Shown in pieces: positions 1-11,637 of a stretch of DNA of 64,000 nucleotides. This DNA is from Karstenula rhodostoma CBS 690.94. Its lineage: Eukaryota > Ascomycota > Dothideomycetes > Pleosporales > Didymosphaeriaceae. The notes under the pieces are model-generated. The model had not been told where the DNA came from and did not search any database. It saw only the letters and a list, made by a program, of their open reading frames with translations. The DNA lies in contig MU001500.1 in the NCBI GenBank assembly GCA_010093485.1, forward strand, positions 382,198 to 446,197, given 5' to 3'. Numbering within the stretch: the first letter of the stretch is position 1; every line of letters begins with the position of its first letter. A program made the position numbers and the translations under genes.

Positions 1-3000
1 TATGGGCGGCGCGTGTTTGTGGCATCAGCCAGCATGGCGGGTATTCGTGCGCATCGCGTATCGTTCCTTTTGGGAAGTTTGGCTGTAGAATAGCAGGGTC
101 ATAGTCGGCGCAGAGTCAAAAGCACAATGCCGGGAGGACCTGGCAAATACACGTAGCCTTGTCTTCTGAATCGCTGGTCACATATCGGGGTCCCGCTCTG
201 ATTTATACATATGGCGTACGGTGGGCGTGTTTAGTAGCAGGACATGTCCGCTTACGGAGATACCGAACAGTGGAGCCCTAAACGTGCCAAGATCGTTAGA
301 GATCACGGGTGGACGCAGCCGCCCCCTTGCGGCGCTGCTACACCCACTCAATTCCTACGACTCCGTCCACCGACCTGTTCTCGATCGCGCTAAGATCTCT
401 CCAAGTTACGTGCATAGTGATGATCGATACTAGAGCTCGAAATCCAAAAATTCTAGAGCGGCGGTTGGCTCGAACCGGATAAACGGTATGCCTGTACTAG
501 CTACATTATCTAAATAAGGGTTACTCGAGCCATTACTTGACGTAGTCATCACGCTCGCCGTTGGTATTACAGAACTGGAAGTGGGATTTCTGGAGAGGTC
601 CTGGAAGGCCGGGGTTTACAAAATCGCAATTGGCCGTTTCGAAGGATTTGTGTGGGACGGTCCGCGGATGAAGCAGGTGTTCCGAGGGCCTGGAAGATAG
701 GCTCCGTGGAATAATCCGTGGACTGGCCTCCAGCCTATTCTTTTTCCTTGTAAACAGATCGGAGAACTAGCAATATGCAACCTATCGTGGGGCGCATGAT
801 GCAGAACGCCTCCTCGAACAACGGTTCACCTCATGGTTCAGTTCAAGGCTGAAAATATTAGTCACTCGACATTCAGCACCGACGACCATTACTCTGCATC
901 CTCCAAACGGTTCTCAAGTCAGAAAAATCACGCAGGGATATTCCCGAGTGGAAGGAAAGCATCGATTTGATCCGGAAGTGATAATGCACTGTGGGAAGGC
1001 AAACGCCTGCATGCTTCCAGTGATCCACTCATTTGACGAACCTTTCATTCTACCTACAATCCCAAGTTGTATACAAGATCAGTCAGGAAATGGCATCGTG
1101 ATACTCTATGGGGATCGTGATAAAATGCGACGTTGGTTGTGATACACCGGTCTAGACCTGACAAGGGCAAAGGTCTAGATTCATCCTTGCCAGCCTTGCG
1201 ACATAGAAGCGAGAAAAATGGCCCTACTGCGGCTCTCACGGCAAAGAAAAACAATATGACCCCCCCACATATGATACTATAGCCCAGTAACAGCAGCACG
1301 TTCAGCAGTGTATGCAACTGCTCTGTAGAGCCTAGCCCGTACATCCGACACTCGCACATAACTTTCGTGAACGAAAAGATCTATTTTTCCATCAAGCAAC
1401 TCTGATCCGTGAAAGGTTTGGTCGTCTCATTGACACTGATGCCCAAACGTGAAACCCTGAAACCAACAGACGCGAACATTGAAGCATATAGAGATGAAGC
1501 TTTGTATCCTAGAAATCACAAAATGCTAGTCAGCGTGTCGTATCTCATGGATTTTGTATACATCTAGCTCGAACAAGCCACTTGATAAACCGTAGCCTAG
1601 CCAGGTTCTAGTGTATACATACTAACATTAAGCGTCCAGTAGACTAAAAGGTAGAAGCTTGGCCTGCATACGTACCTAACATCTACTCTAGTTAGATCAA
1701 CAATGGATTATGATTGTGCATCGTCGAAGCTGGATCTTTGCAGGGATGATACTCCTTCTAAGGTGATTATAGATCCAAGTAGGTTCTTTAGGTTGTCAGT
1801 GAATTCATCGATACACACTCTTTCTTTAGACCCTGCTCAGTCGATAAAATCTTCGGTCTTTTGAGACGATATGCCAATTCCAGCACAGCGACAAGACCGA
1901 AACCGCGATTCGGTTTTGTATGGCTGACTTTGACTGATACTTTCTATTTGCGGCTTCCAGCTCATCTCAAGGTTAACATCACACATATGATACATGCGTA
2001 TTACAGTATCTGTCCTCAGCCATACGCATGTCTCTGTCAAGTACCTCGCCTTCCGTCGTTGCCGCTCGTAGAGTTGCTCGAACCAACATACGTGCGACAA
2101 ACAGTGTGAACACGCACTATTAGTATACAGATCCCATACTAGCGAACACGTGTGCTTGTTCCACCCCACCGAGTTCCTGTGCTGCATTTTGCCTCGGTGT
2201 CAACAATCAAATATGTCTATCCCTGCATCCTGCAACCTACAAAACCCACCAATCCACAGCCAAAAGATCCCAAGCCTGGAATCACAGCAAGAGCATTAGA
2301 AAATCGCTCAAGGTAGCTTACACAAATACGAGGACACAGCAGTGCACGACACTATCCACAGGATTTCTACACCCACCTCTTTCCCTCCTTCGCATCTAAG
2401 CGCAAAGGAACTGCCCCCTGTCTTAGATAACTGTCTAACCACACAACCACGCCTCCCTCTCCCTCTCCAACCTCCCCACACCCCCAACCCCCCAACACCC
2501 CTCCCCCCTGAACAACCACGTCCCCGCCCTCGACACCTATCATTCACATATAGCACACATCCCACCACCTCTGCCCTCCCACCGCATTTCACAACACAAC
2601 ACAACACAAACCACTCAGTCTAAAAAACATATCGTACTCCCCTCTCCTCTCCACTGCTCTATCTCACAATCACAACCGCAAAACAGCAAAACAGCAAGGT
2701 ATCTCAATCTCATCGCAAAAAAACCGGCCCACAACCGAGTCGAGCCGAGGCACACACTCTATAAACAGGAAGAAACGCAGGGTGAACAAGGGGGAATAGA
2801 AGAGATGTGGAGAAGAGAAGAGAAGAGAAAGGAAGCAGTTACCAACCCGACTGTACAATCTCGCCCTAGCACTAGACGCGTGTGCACAGAAGCCGCCCGC
2901 CCGCACCCAAGAGCCCGTTCCATCAAGGAACGCCACCGAGCACGTATCCACATCGGATCGTCCATACGTATCACGCCTCCACGGGCACACAGCAGCGCGT

Positions 3001-3025
3001 CCTCGCTCCAAGGAACCTAACAACA
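1..3025. other. Intergenic, no recognisable gene
   Basis: No reading frame here resembles a known family; the longest are short, lack splice-supported extensions and overlap one another on both strands. Positions about 1450-1830 are rich in TA dinucleotides and in-frame stops, which would fit an old RIP-mutated repeat, but no terminal repeats or transposase motif can be seen. From about 2380 to 2620 the plus strand becomes strongly C-rich and purine-poor. The last few hundred bases are probably the 3' flank of the minus-strand gene that ends at 3026. Confidence 0.5.
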
Positions 3026-4966
3026 CTACGCCGTAACCCTCCGAACCCACAGCGCACTCTCGCACCCCGGGTCCGCCATCTCCCTCTTCCGCCACGCCCG
3101 ATGCAGCTTCAGCCCCACATCGTGCTCCTCGCGCTTGATCTCCGCCAGCTCGTCCGAGAAGTCCTTCTTGCGCTGCTCCACCAGCCGCATCCGTTTGAAG
3201 TCCGTCACCATCGGGTTCGGCGGCGCCATGTTGTTCAGATCGTTGAGAAGACGGTAGACGTTGTTCCGCCGGACCTTGAGGTCTTCCATTTGCGACTCCA
3301 GCATCTCGATGTGGTCGGCGGCTGCGAGCTCCGTGGGTGGCCGGGGGAGAGCTTTGTGCGTGCTGGTGGAGAGGGTGGAGAGGGTGGACTCTGCCCGCGG
3401 GGATGGTGGTCCATTGGAGATCATCGTGTTACGTGCCGAATCCACAGTAGCGGAGTCCACAGTAGCAGTAGAGGCGATAGAGGCGAAGGATGCAACAGGT
3501 TTTCGAGCAACGGCGGAAGGTCGCTTGCGATTGAGGATGGCCGATGCAGCAGATGCCGGTTCCCTAGGGACACGGGACGTCGGTACTGGATGCGGCGGAG
3601 AGGGTGGAGGCGAATGCTGGTACGTTGTGCTGCTGTTGTATGTTGTCCACGAGAAGCGACTATCAGGTCCTCTGCTTTTGCCTCCTGTTGATCCCGGTGT
3701 GACTTCTGTCGCTTGCTGCGGGCCCCTCGCAGTTGGCGTCGTCGGGCCAGGTTGTGCTGGTTCCGAGTTCGCCTGGGCCTCCACGTTTGTCGGTCCTGTT
3801 GTGAATTGTTTGTTTGTCGGTGTGACGGGGCTGTAAGTGTAAGGGTTGGAGGACCCTGCATTATGCGGAGAGGTGGGAGACGCGACGTCCCGGGAGAGCG
3901 AGGACCTGGCGACTTTGAGTGGAACTATGGGCTTAATGGGTTCTTCATGCAGGTCGTCTGCGGCTGGGTTGTCTGCGACGGGCGCGGTATCAGCTCTCTC
4001 AGGAACACGTGCTGCGTTCGTCGTAAGCGAGTTTGACGCGTCCTTGTCAAACTCTCTCCGCACCCTTAGAGGCTTGTCGGATGGTTGGTCTTTGAATGGC
4101 TGTACAATCTCTGTGCGCCCAGTTGTCCGGCTCCATGGCTCTCGAGACCTCGTGTCAACCGGTGCAGGCTTTGCGCCGTAACGATTGGCTCGTTCTGCGA
4201 GAGATTGGTCTCTTCGCGAATTCCCAGTTACTTTGACATCGTACCCCGTCTCGCGAAGACGCGCTGAAGGCGGGGATGCACCCTTCTGGTAGGAACCCGG
4301 TGTGACTCGCGCAGGCTTTCCAGCACTTCCGGATGCCGGCTCGCCCGAATACTCGTCCCAGAGCACTTTGCTGTTAGGCGCAACTTTTCCTCCCCAGAAC
4401 TTTTGCGTACCCGTGGTCTCCTGGTCTCGAAGGCCTGGGGGGGCTTTGCGCATAACAGGAATGTTGCTGCCGCCACGTGGCAGAGGTACTCCTCTTCCTC
4501 GGTTTTCATCGACAGGAGAAACGTCACGCATGGATCGGAACCGTCGAGGTTGGCCGGGATTCTGTTGCTGGTACTCGTCGGGTTCTGGTGAGCTTGGTGG
4601 GGATACGTCGAAATGGGCCTCGCTTGAAGGGGTGCGTCGGTCGTATCTCAAGCCCGGGGAAGGTTGCGAGTAAATGGAAGAAATCGTGGGTACTTCTGAC
4701 GTCCTGTACTGGTGACCGAATTGCGGAGGAGGAAGGTCCGCGCTGTTGAAGTAAGTAGATGATACATTGGCATGCCATATAACTTACTTGGGCTGCGCGG
4801 GCGGTGCATAAAATTGGTTACTGGCATTTTGCGCTTGAGAAACGTTAGGGATGTGCCTAAGCTGATCCTCGTCGTAGGTTGTTTCAACGAGGACGGGATT
4901 CCCGATCTGCCTGTCTTTGTCTCGGAACTGTCCGTCACGGATGTGCCCCTGTAGTCGTTTCCACAT
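3026..4966 (-). CDS. Uncharacterised disordered protein with C-terminal coiled coil
   Basis: Two exons, 4966..4788 and 4742..3026, separated by a 45-nt intron (4743-4787) with GTAAGT donor and CAG acceptor. They join to a protein of about 630 residues. The N-terminus (starts MWKRLQGHIRDG) is compact and charged, with the stretch GNPVLVETTYDEDQLRHIPN. Most of the middle is Pro/Ser/Thr/Arg-rich and looks disordered. The last ~100 residues are a charged helical region (begins ADHIEMLESQMEDLKVRRN) that should form a coiled coil. I recall similar C-termini in uncharacterised ascomycete proteins but know no function. Its first exon overlaps the Pmp3-like reading frame on the same strand, so the two may be one spliced gene. 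Start choice at 4966 is therefore uncertain; the reading frame itself is secure. Confidence 0.72.
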
Positions 4967-5468
4967 GATTAACCTGGAGATGACGAATTAGCTGAGCTCC
5001 TGATACAAATGACAAGACCGTCGCACAACCACCCCCACCATCCGCACAACCGCCCCCGCCATCGCCTCCACCTCCGTCGGCCGCACCTCCGTCGGCCGCA
5101 CCTGCGTCGGTCGCACCGTGTGGAGGGTTGTCTTCAGGACCGGTTTGCGTCGGTGCATCCTCAGATGGTCTCTTGCCCTTGCGACGCTTCATCCAAAGCC
5201 GGTCTCGCGCTTGGCCTGCCATTTGATGTCTCTCTGACGACCGGATGAGGTAGACGATGGCCCAGACAATGGCGATAAAAAGTAAAGGAGGGAGTATAAA
5301 ACCCAAGACCCAGAGTCCCAACATGGATATGTATGTGGGCTTTGAAGCACCTTCCAAGTACACGGCCAGCGGCGGAACGAAGAAAGCGAGGACCAGAAGC
5401 AGGATATCATGCAATACTGGCTCGATCTTGACGGCTTCCCTCTTAGGGTCAACCCTCAGCTGCTCCAT
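4935..5468 (-). CDS. Pmp3-like (UPF0057) small membrane protein with acidic Gly-rich tail
   Basis: From the ATG at 5468 the frame encodes about 177 residues. Residues ~18-38 (ILLLVLAFFVPPLAVYLEGA) match the first helix of the Pmp3/RCI2 family, whose hallmark is a double-proline helix followed by a short loop; a second hydrophobic segment follows (GLWVLGFILPPLLFIAIVWA). Family members are small plasma-membrane proteolipids that affect membrane potential and salt tolerance. The remainder is a soluble tail rich in Asp, Gly and Ala with imperfect GAADGG-type repeats, unusual for the family. The frame runs 32 nt into the next gene downstream on the same strand, so the last ~25 residues may really be an intron and the tail may splice onto the coiled-coil protein. 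The frame also extends upstream to 5642, but the 5468 start gives a Pmp3-sized N-terminus. Confidence 0.6.
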   Translation of the reverse strand: MEQLRVDPKREAVKIEPVLHDILLLVLAFFVPPLAVYLEGASKPTYISMLGLWVLGFILPPLLFIAIVWAIVYLIRSSERHQMAGQARDRLWMKRRKGKRPSEDAPTQTGPEDNPPHGATDAGAADGGAADGGGGDGGGGCADGGGGCATVLSFVSGAQLIRHLQVNHVETTTGAHP

Positions 5469-6502
5469 GGTTGCTGAGTGAGGAAGGACGCCAGGCAGCG
5501 ACGGTTGTCCGGGTGTTTCGGTTCTGGGGCCGGAAGGGGAGGATACAGAATAGGAATTTGGTAGGATAAGAGGTCGAAGAATGAGTAATGATAGGGTAGC
5601 CCTGTGGGTGGTGGAGGAGAGCGACGTAGAAACAGCAAACAAGAAAACATACGTACCGATTATAGAATTAATTGGGAAGGTGCAACTGGTTCACGGATGC
5701 GCGTTGGTAAAGGAAAAGCCGGGAACCACGAGCTTGGTCAAAGGAAGGGACGGCAGGTGCAGATGAGAGGTGAGCAATTAGGTGGCTCGAGGCGAGATTA
5801 CTGGGTTGCGGTTCGTTTGCGTCGAGAGGCGCAGCAACAGCAGCTCTCGTGCGCGTGGCCACAGTCGTTGATGACCACCTGAACCCGGCGAGCCCACGCA
5901 AAGCGAGCAGTGTTGGATCAAGCCGACGAAGACGACGAACGTGTTTCTCGAGCGCCTGCCAACCTCAGCGAATGAGCGCGCCTCGAGGCTGCCGAAATGA
6001 AGTGTTTCCTGTGTTTCAGGGCTGAGTCGCGGTTTCAGATGATGGCGGGGCCTGCTTCCCACGAGTGATTCGCAGCAGACACACGCCTGTTAGTCGCGCG
6101 CGCACACTCAAGGATGCTCGGTAGCCTATGTATATGCCGATTGAGGGATCAGTGGAGGTGCGGGAAGCTGTAGACGGATGCCGTGGACCGCCTCGTTTAA
6201 GAAATACGGTGTGGCGCATTGATTGTCTGCTGAGGACGGTCGACGTCGAGCTCCTTTCGCCCTGTCCACACCCAAGCCGTCGCGTGCTCAGGGGTGGTGC
6301 TGTGTATATGCAAACGCGTGCGGCAAAGTTCAAACCGTGCCCGCGGGTAGTTCGGGCTTGTCGATGTTGGGATGGCTGTTCGCTGCCGTAGCGTGGTGTT
6401 GTCAGCTTGCATCAACCCACCCCGCCATACACTCTCCGGCTTTCTACACTCACCCATCACAGAGTCCGTTCCAGCTGCACACTGTACGGCACAGAGTCCA
6501 CC
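5469..6502. promoter_or_regulatory. Divergent intergenic region between Pmp3-like and DAP1 genes
   Basis: This stretch of about 1 kb separates two genes transcribed away from each other and must hold both promoters. No coding frame in it is convincing. The plus-strand start at 6503 sits in a good context (CCACC before ATGG). I see no clear TATA box or repeat. Confidence 0.5.
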
Positions 6503-7121
6503 ATGGCCGACGGTAATCAACCCCCCTCTCTAGCACCACACAGAGCTGACAAGGCTGCAGCGTCTTCTCCGCCGCCCGCCGCCCAGGCGTAAGCTTCATC
6601 CGGCTTCACTCGCGGTGCCTCCCAACTGACGAATCTCCAGCGCATCGCCCGTGACACCCATCAACCTCCTCCTCCTCTCGCTCTTCATCTTCGTGGCCTA
6701 CCTCCGCCTCAAGCCCGCAAAGCCGCAGGTTCTTCCGCGCGCTCCGCCGCCCACCGTCTTCCGCACCTTCACCCCGCCGGACCTGTTCCCATACAATGGC
6801 CTGAACGGCATGCCTGTCTACCTTTCCGTCCGCGGACGTGTCTTTGATGTCACGTCGGGAAGGAACTTCTACGGACCCGGCGGCCCATACGCCAACTTTG
6901 CTGGACGGGACGCAAGTCGAGGCCTGGCACACGGCAGCTTCGACGAGGACATGCTGACCAAGGACTTGGACGGCCCGCTCGACGATCTTAAGGACTTGGA
7001 CGGGGAGCAGTTGGAGGCTCTCCGCGGCTGGGAGGAGCGCTTCTCGGAGAAATACCTGGTTGTTGGCAAGCTGGTCCCGGTCGGAAGCGACGAAGCCAAA
7101 GCCGCCGCAGCCCAGCAGTAG
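6503..7121 (+). CDS. DAP1: Dap1-type membrane-associated heme protein (MAPR, cytochrome b5-like)
   Basis: Exons 6503..6588 and 6641..7121 (intron GTAAGC...CTCCAG) give 188 residues. Order: a short Ala/Pro-rich N-terminus, one membrane anchor (around PINLLLLSLFIFVAYL, residues ~33-48), then a cytochrome b5-like domain with the MAPR signature FYGPGGPYANFAGRDASR. Family knowledge: MAPR proteins bind heme through tyrosine rather than the two histidines of cytochrome b5, and yeast Dap1 supports the P450 Erg11/CYP51 in ergosterol synthesis at the ER. The tyrosines of the signature are present. Size and topology fit the fungal family. The first exon is short and its join restores the frame exactly (AQA-ASPVTPINL), which supports the start at 6503. 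Confidence 0.93.
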
Positions 7122-7758
7122 ACTGCGATTCTGGGTCTGACCAGGGGACATTGGAAAGCGAACCTTGCCATCTTAGCGGTATAACATGGGAGCGTTGTAA
7201 GACATAGGGAACGCGAAGCAGGATGCGGACCGCTTGGAAAACACGAGATTATGTAATGGACGTTAATTGCGACGCGACTCGCTGAAGGATTCATGATTCT
7301 CCTCTGGATGGCTCAATCGTGCTTGTGTACTATGGTTGGTTCGCTGTCATTGGCCGGATGCCTCATGGCCAATGGTATTCACCTCCAAGTATCAACCCGA
7401 CGGGAGTAAAGAAAGGCCCAAACACGTCTCAAGTTGGGTCATGGATCAGAGCTCCGTCAATGCACCCAGAACATACGTTTCAGACTCAACAGCACGCGCC
7501 ATTCGCTCACATGCGCTCACCCGGTAAACGTAGCGCATAGGTAAGACATAAACTTGTGGTGCCGCCTCGCTCGATATCGCCTAGCGCACTTGCCGGACGG
7601 AGTTGTTGTTATCACTTAAGAGACGCGTCTTCCCTCACCTTACTTTTGTCCACTTCCCAAATCACCCAATTTTCTAAATACGTCCACTTTTCCTCGTGCA
7701 CCGTTAGCTCCATCCAATTTGAACAGTTTCGATAGATTTCGAATCGTATAACTTCACA
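7122..7758. other. Intergenic between DAP1 and the HMG-like gene
   Basis: About 640 bases with no credible reading frame. The last 130 bases before the next ATG are T/C-rich with short pyrimidine runs, as in many fungal core promoters. Confidence 0.5.
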
Positions 7759-8283
7759 ATGGCTCCTGCTACCGCAAAGACGACTCCCACCAAGGGCAAG
7801 ACTACCGGCGCGGGCGTCAAGAAGGCCGGCAGACCCCCGGGCCGCAAGGGCAAAGGCAAGGCCAGCCAGGCTATGGCGAAGATGCAGGCCTACTGTGAGT
7901 TACTGCGCTTTTGGTGGTGATGACGCGTCTGGGTCGCGTTGCGACGCGTTACCTTGTATGCCGGCATCTACATAATTTGTCGATCTTCTGGAAACTTTAC
8001 GACAGGCGGAGCGCGTGCTGACCTGGTTACAGTCAAGGAGAACCGCTCCAAGTACGAGAAACTGGACTTCAAAGAGCAGCAGAAGAAGCTCGGCGAGGAG
8101 GTACGTTCGCGATTTCCACTCTCACTTTTCCTATGTGCTGGGGCTCTCCCAACCCACGAGCCTGTTGATCGTCCCCGCTTCCTTTCGCGCTGGCTTCGCA
8201 GTCCCTCGACGCTGTCCAACCCCAATACTAACCCGTCCCCCCAGTGGAAGAAGAGCCCCGAGAACCCCAAGAACCAGGCTTAA
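7759..8283 (+). CDS. Small basic HMG-box-like / AT-hook-like protein
   Basis: Three small exons, 7759..7894, 8033..8100 and 8245..8283, join to 80 residues; none is long enough alone to stand out. The last intron has a perfect TACTAAC branch site. The N-terminal half is Lys/Thr/Gly-rich and contains an AT-hook-like core (AGRPPGRKGKGK). The C-terminal half (AYFKENRSKYEKLDFKEQQ then KLGEEWKKSPENPK) resembles the first two helices of an HMG box, with the typical tryptophan near the end. By analogy it would be a small chromatin protein that bends or coats DNA, but the domain is shorter than a complete HMG box. The continuous frame across three junctions makes a real gene likely; the function is inferred from composition. 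Confidence 0.72.
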
Positions 8284-9120
8284 GTCCACGGCTCTTTCGC
8301 GGAATGATACGAAGATATCGCCACCACCACTCAGCTTCAACAGCAGCAATGCTGCCATGCTCCGTTGAAGCTGCTTTTCTACAACCAACCTCTCTCACGA
8401 CTCCCCATTCCTTTTCCATTTCCCTTCCACCATCTGTACATCACCCCACCCACACCCACTGCGCAAGAAAGCGCGGTCAGGTCATCTCACGTCCCCCGGG
8501 TCCCAACCTACCCCCGGCATCGGAAGGCACATGCAGGACCTCTCCATCTACGTATAAAGAATCAAATTAAATCTCTATTTCAATATGGCTGTATCCGTGC
8601 TTCATAACCTGCTTGTGGCGCTGTACCTGCGTGGCGTGGGCTGTTCAGGCTAATCTCTACAGGCTGATGCAGGTGCGCCGCAGGCACGCAGCGTTCAAGG
8701 GATGAGTGCGACGGCTTGGGATTGGTGGGTTGGGTTGGGTAGGGTTGGAGCGATGGCGGTGCGGTTTGGGTTTGGGCTTGGTAGATGGGTATATGGCGGA
8801 ACCATGTACGCTGTGGGTGATTGTTTGCGTTGGAACGACCAATTTCAGACGAGGACGTCCGGGGTCAGCAGTTTCCAGTCCCTGATGTAACGATGCACAT
8901 CCACGCATACTGTATGCGCAGAGCGAATGTCGCGACTATTTCTCAGACCCACAAACAAGTCTCAGATCAATTAATAACATCACAAACAGCCACAAAACCA
9001 GCGCAAGCGTAAAAGTATCATACATCATTACCAACATCGAATACGCGGTGCATATTATATACAAGAACTCCCCTCCATTAATCCTCATTACACCTTCCAC
9101 ATTACTTTCCTCCCACACGC
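8284..9120. other. Intergenic, 3' flanks of convergent genes
   Basis: This lies between two convergent genes. It has C-rich then G/T-rich patches (around 8715-8790 the plus strand has repeated GGGTTGG-like words) but no supportable gene or structured repeat. Confidence 0.5.
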
Positions 9121-10655
9121 TTAACCAGCCTGGTACAAACCAAGCGCGACAACATGCGGGTTGATCATACTCAGATTGAACGGCGTAAGGAAGATATCGC
9201 TATCCGTAAGCGCAACAAACGCAGTGCCGTTCAGTGCAGGATCGCCCTCATACACCTCACTCGCAGGCTGATACGTATATCCTTCGTTCTCACCCGTGAT
9301 GGTCAACGGGGTGTACGTGAGGTTGAGTTGCGCGACCCACGCGACGAACAGCGGCTGGCCCGCCGACGAGCTCGTGACGTACGAGTTGTTAGGACCGACC
9401 GCCTGCCCGGGGACGTCCCAGGTGAGGTTTACCTGGCGGCCGGGGAAGGTGAGGGGCTCGGAGCGGTTGCGGGCGATGGCGGGGCCGCAGGCGTAGCCGG
9501 TGGTGTTGAGGTTGACGCAGGACTCGTCGGCGGGGATGGTGCTCTTTGACGGGTCGGCGGTGCGGTTGCCCGTGACCTCGTAGGCGGCTGTGTCGTTGGG
9601 GGAGAAGCGGTTGGGGTTGGCTTGGTTGACGATGTGCAGCGCCGGGAAGTTCTGCCACGCGAGCCGCGTCGTGTTCTCCGGGCAGGAGCTGATGTACGGC
9701 GCGAGGTACGACCACGCCCAGGACTGGGGGATGCCTGTCTCGAACCACACCGGCATGGGGTGCAGGCCGAGCATCTGACGGAAGCTCATCTGCTGGCGCG
9801 CCTCGGTCGCGATGGACTGCGAGAGGAGCTGCCCGACCTCGCGGCTGTCGAGGTGGTTGATGAAGCCCCAAACGCCGGACTCGCCCCAGCGGGTGAGCTT
9901 CTGGTTGAAGTCGATGAACTCGCGGACCGTGGTGAAGGGGTAGTCGTATGTGCACTGGGGCGGGGCAGACTCGCCGAGCATGTTACTGAGAAGGGTTGCG
10001 TGGCCGGTCTCCTGGATCGCCATGAAAGCGATGTAGGAGCGGTCCTCAGCGGTGAGGCCAGCATCGAGGAAGTCCTGCTCGGAAAAGACGGCGAGACCGT
10101 TGTTGAACAGGTCGAGCTCGATCCATTCCTGGTACAGGCCGAGCGTGATCGACTCGTAGTCAAAGTCGCTGTTGACCATGTAACGGGGCTCAGTTCCGTT
10201 GGTTCCAAGACCGCCTGATGGATTGTTAGCTAAAGACCGTGACACAGTCGGAGGAATGACTTACCAGCAGGTGTGTACGGGATGGGCGCAGGGTTTTGGA
10301 GCTTTCCATTGGCGTTGTAGTAGGTCGCCGTGGGGTTCGGGGGCAGAGGCTCAATGGCAGTTCCAAGAGTCGTGGGTGCTTGTTCAGCTCCGGTGGTGGT
10401 AGCAGTGCCGGAGAAGGGACCGTGGCTAGTAGCACCAGTCACATCGGAACTCCTCCGCGGGGGCGCGAGAGTTCCAGGTGTGGTGAGAATAGCATTGATC
10501 TGGGAATCCGGGCCAAATGTTGATGCCGGTGCACCAGTGTCCTGGCTGACGGTGACGGGGAAGTCGGCATCGTTGTATCCAGGCACCTGAGGCGCCGGAG
10601 CGGCAACAGCGAGCGCTGACAGCAGCGTCGTAGCGTAGATGGCCTTGGTGAACAT
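9121..10655 (-). CDS. Rds1-family secreted ferritin-like stress protein
   Basis: Exons 10655..10265 and 10214..9121 (50-nt intron, GTAAGT...CAG) give 494 residues. The N-terminus is a signal peptide (MFTKAIYATTLLSALAVAA), followed by a Pro/Thr/Ser-rich linker. A ferritin-like helical domain starts around residue 150 (YESITLGLYQEWIELDLF), with the second acidic helix containing QETGHATLL and a third with IATEARQQMSF; these Glu/His residues match the ferritin_2 pattern. The C-terminal part is beta-rich with several N-glycosylation sites. Family knowledge: S. pombe rds1 is induced by nutrient limitation and stress; its biochemical activity is not established. The junction reads PAG-GLGTNGTEPRYM, as expected for the family. 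Location outside the cell or at the wall is inferred from the signal peptide. Confidence 0.93.
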
Positions 10656-11637
10656 CTTCGCAGTTGGTCAAGTCAGATGGTGTTAGTTTGTAGTTGGGAC
10701 CGCACCGCTGTTATTATATGCGGTCTGACACTCGTCCATCTGCAGGGTTTTCGTTGTCAACGCGTAATGGTTTCCAATCTCTTGCTCGACCAGTCTTAAA
10801 TAAAGAATGACTTCATGACATGCTCGAGGCGGGTTAACCGGCAGCAGCTTTCGGGAGAGCTCAGATGCACGCCACGGCAACGGCCCTGCAGCACGGAAAG
10901 ACCTGTACTAATGCGTGGAGGTGGATCGCCGGAATCGAGCAACGGACAAACCAGAATTGATGCACGTTTACTTAAGGTTGGGCGACTTGGAGCCGCTGTG
11001 GGGACGCGTGGGCGTTGCACCGTGATGTAGGCATGACCGCACGACTGCAACATGCTCTGTGGCCAGCATCGAGGCCGTAGTCTGCATACATATCGACCAC
11101 TGAGCCGCGGCGGCTTGACTGACAAATCATATGATGGCAATGTGCACTCGCCACGGGCCCTTTGTAATAAGAGCAAGCCCAATTTCCAATTGAGTTTCCT
11201 TTCGCTAAGAGGAGTCATCCCGCGGAGGCCCAAGTTGGCCATCGACCCCTGGTGCCTGACTGCCACCCAGAACAGGCACGGATCTGTCGCCCAACTCGAG
11301 ATGTGCATGTTAGCAAAACCGGGAATTGGACTTTTCGATAGTCGACGACTCGCGGGCGGAGATGAATGAGATCTGAACATTGCCCTGCGCAGCAGTGACG
11401 TTCGGATCTTAGATTACGCTATACTTGAAGCATCGATGACGAAAGCAGACCACGCAAACATTTTTGAGGGGAAACGACACGACGACGAGAACCATGGGGC
11501 ACGGGGTAGGTTGCGGAGCCGTTGCATGTGCGATTGTGCATTTTCGTTCTCTTGACTACGAAGTATGCCTGGCATTGGTCAAATCGCGGGATCCCTCTCT
11601 CACCTGCATCGCGAGCGCGCTCAACGCACGTCCAGTC
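10656..11637. other. Intergenic between TRM1 and the Rds1-like gene
   Basis: This is the promoter side of the Rds1-like gene and the 3' flank of TRM1. Frames of up to about 190 codons occur on the minus strand (10796-11380) but they have no recognisable domain, no consistent codon pattern and overlap other open frames. Confidence 0.5.

Noticed and set aside
469..482. GGCTCGAACCGGA as a possible tRNA B box
   Set aside because: No A box or foldable acceptor stem was found at the right distance.
2342..2623. A proline-rich plus-strand frame of 93 codons
   Set aside because: It follows from the C-rich composition; there is no domain, no splice support and an equally open frame on the other strand.
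9389..9955. A His/Arg/Pro-rich minus-strand frame overlapping the Rds1-like gene
   Set aside because: It is a shifted frame of the Rds1-like coding exon.
10796..11380. A 194-codon minus-strand frame
   Set aside because: No recognisable domain, erratic composition, and overlapping open frames on the plus strand suggest chance.
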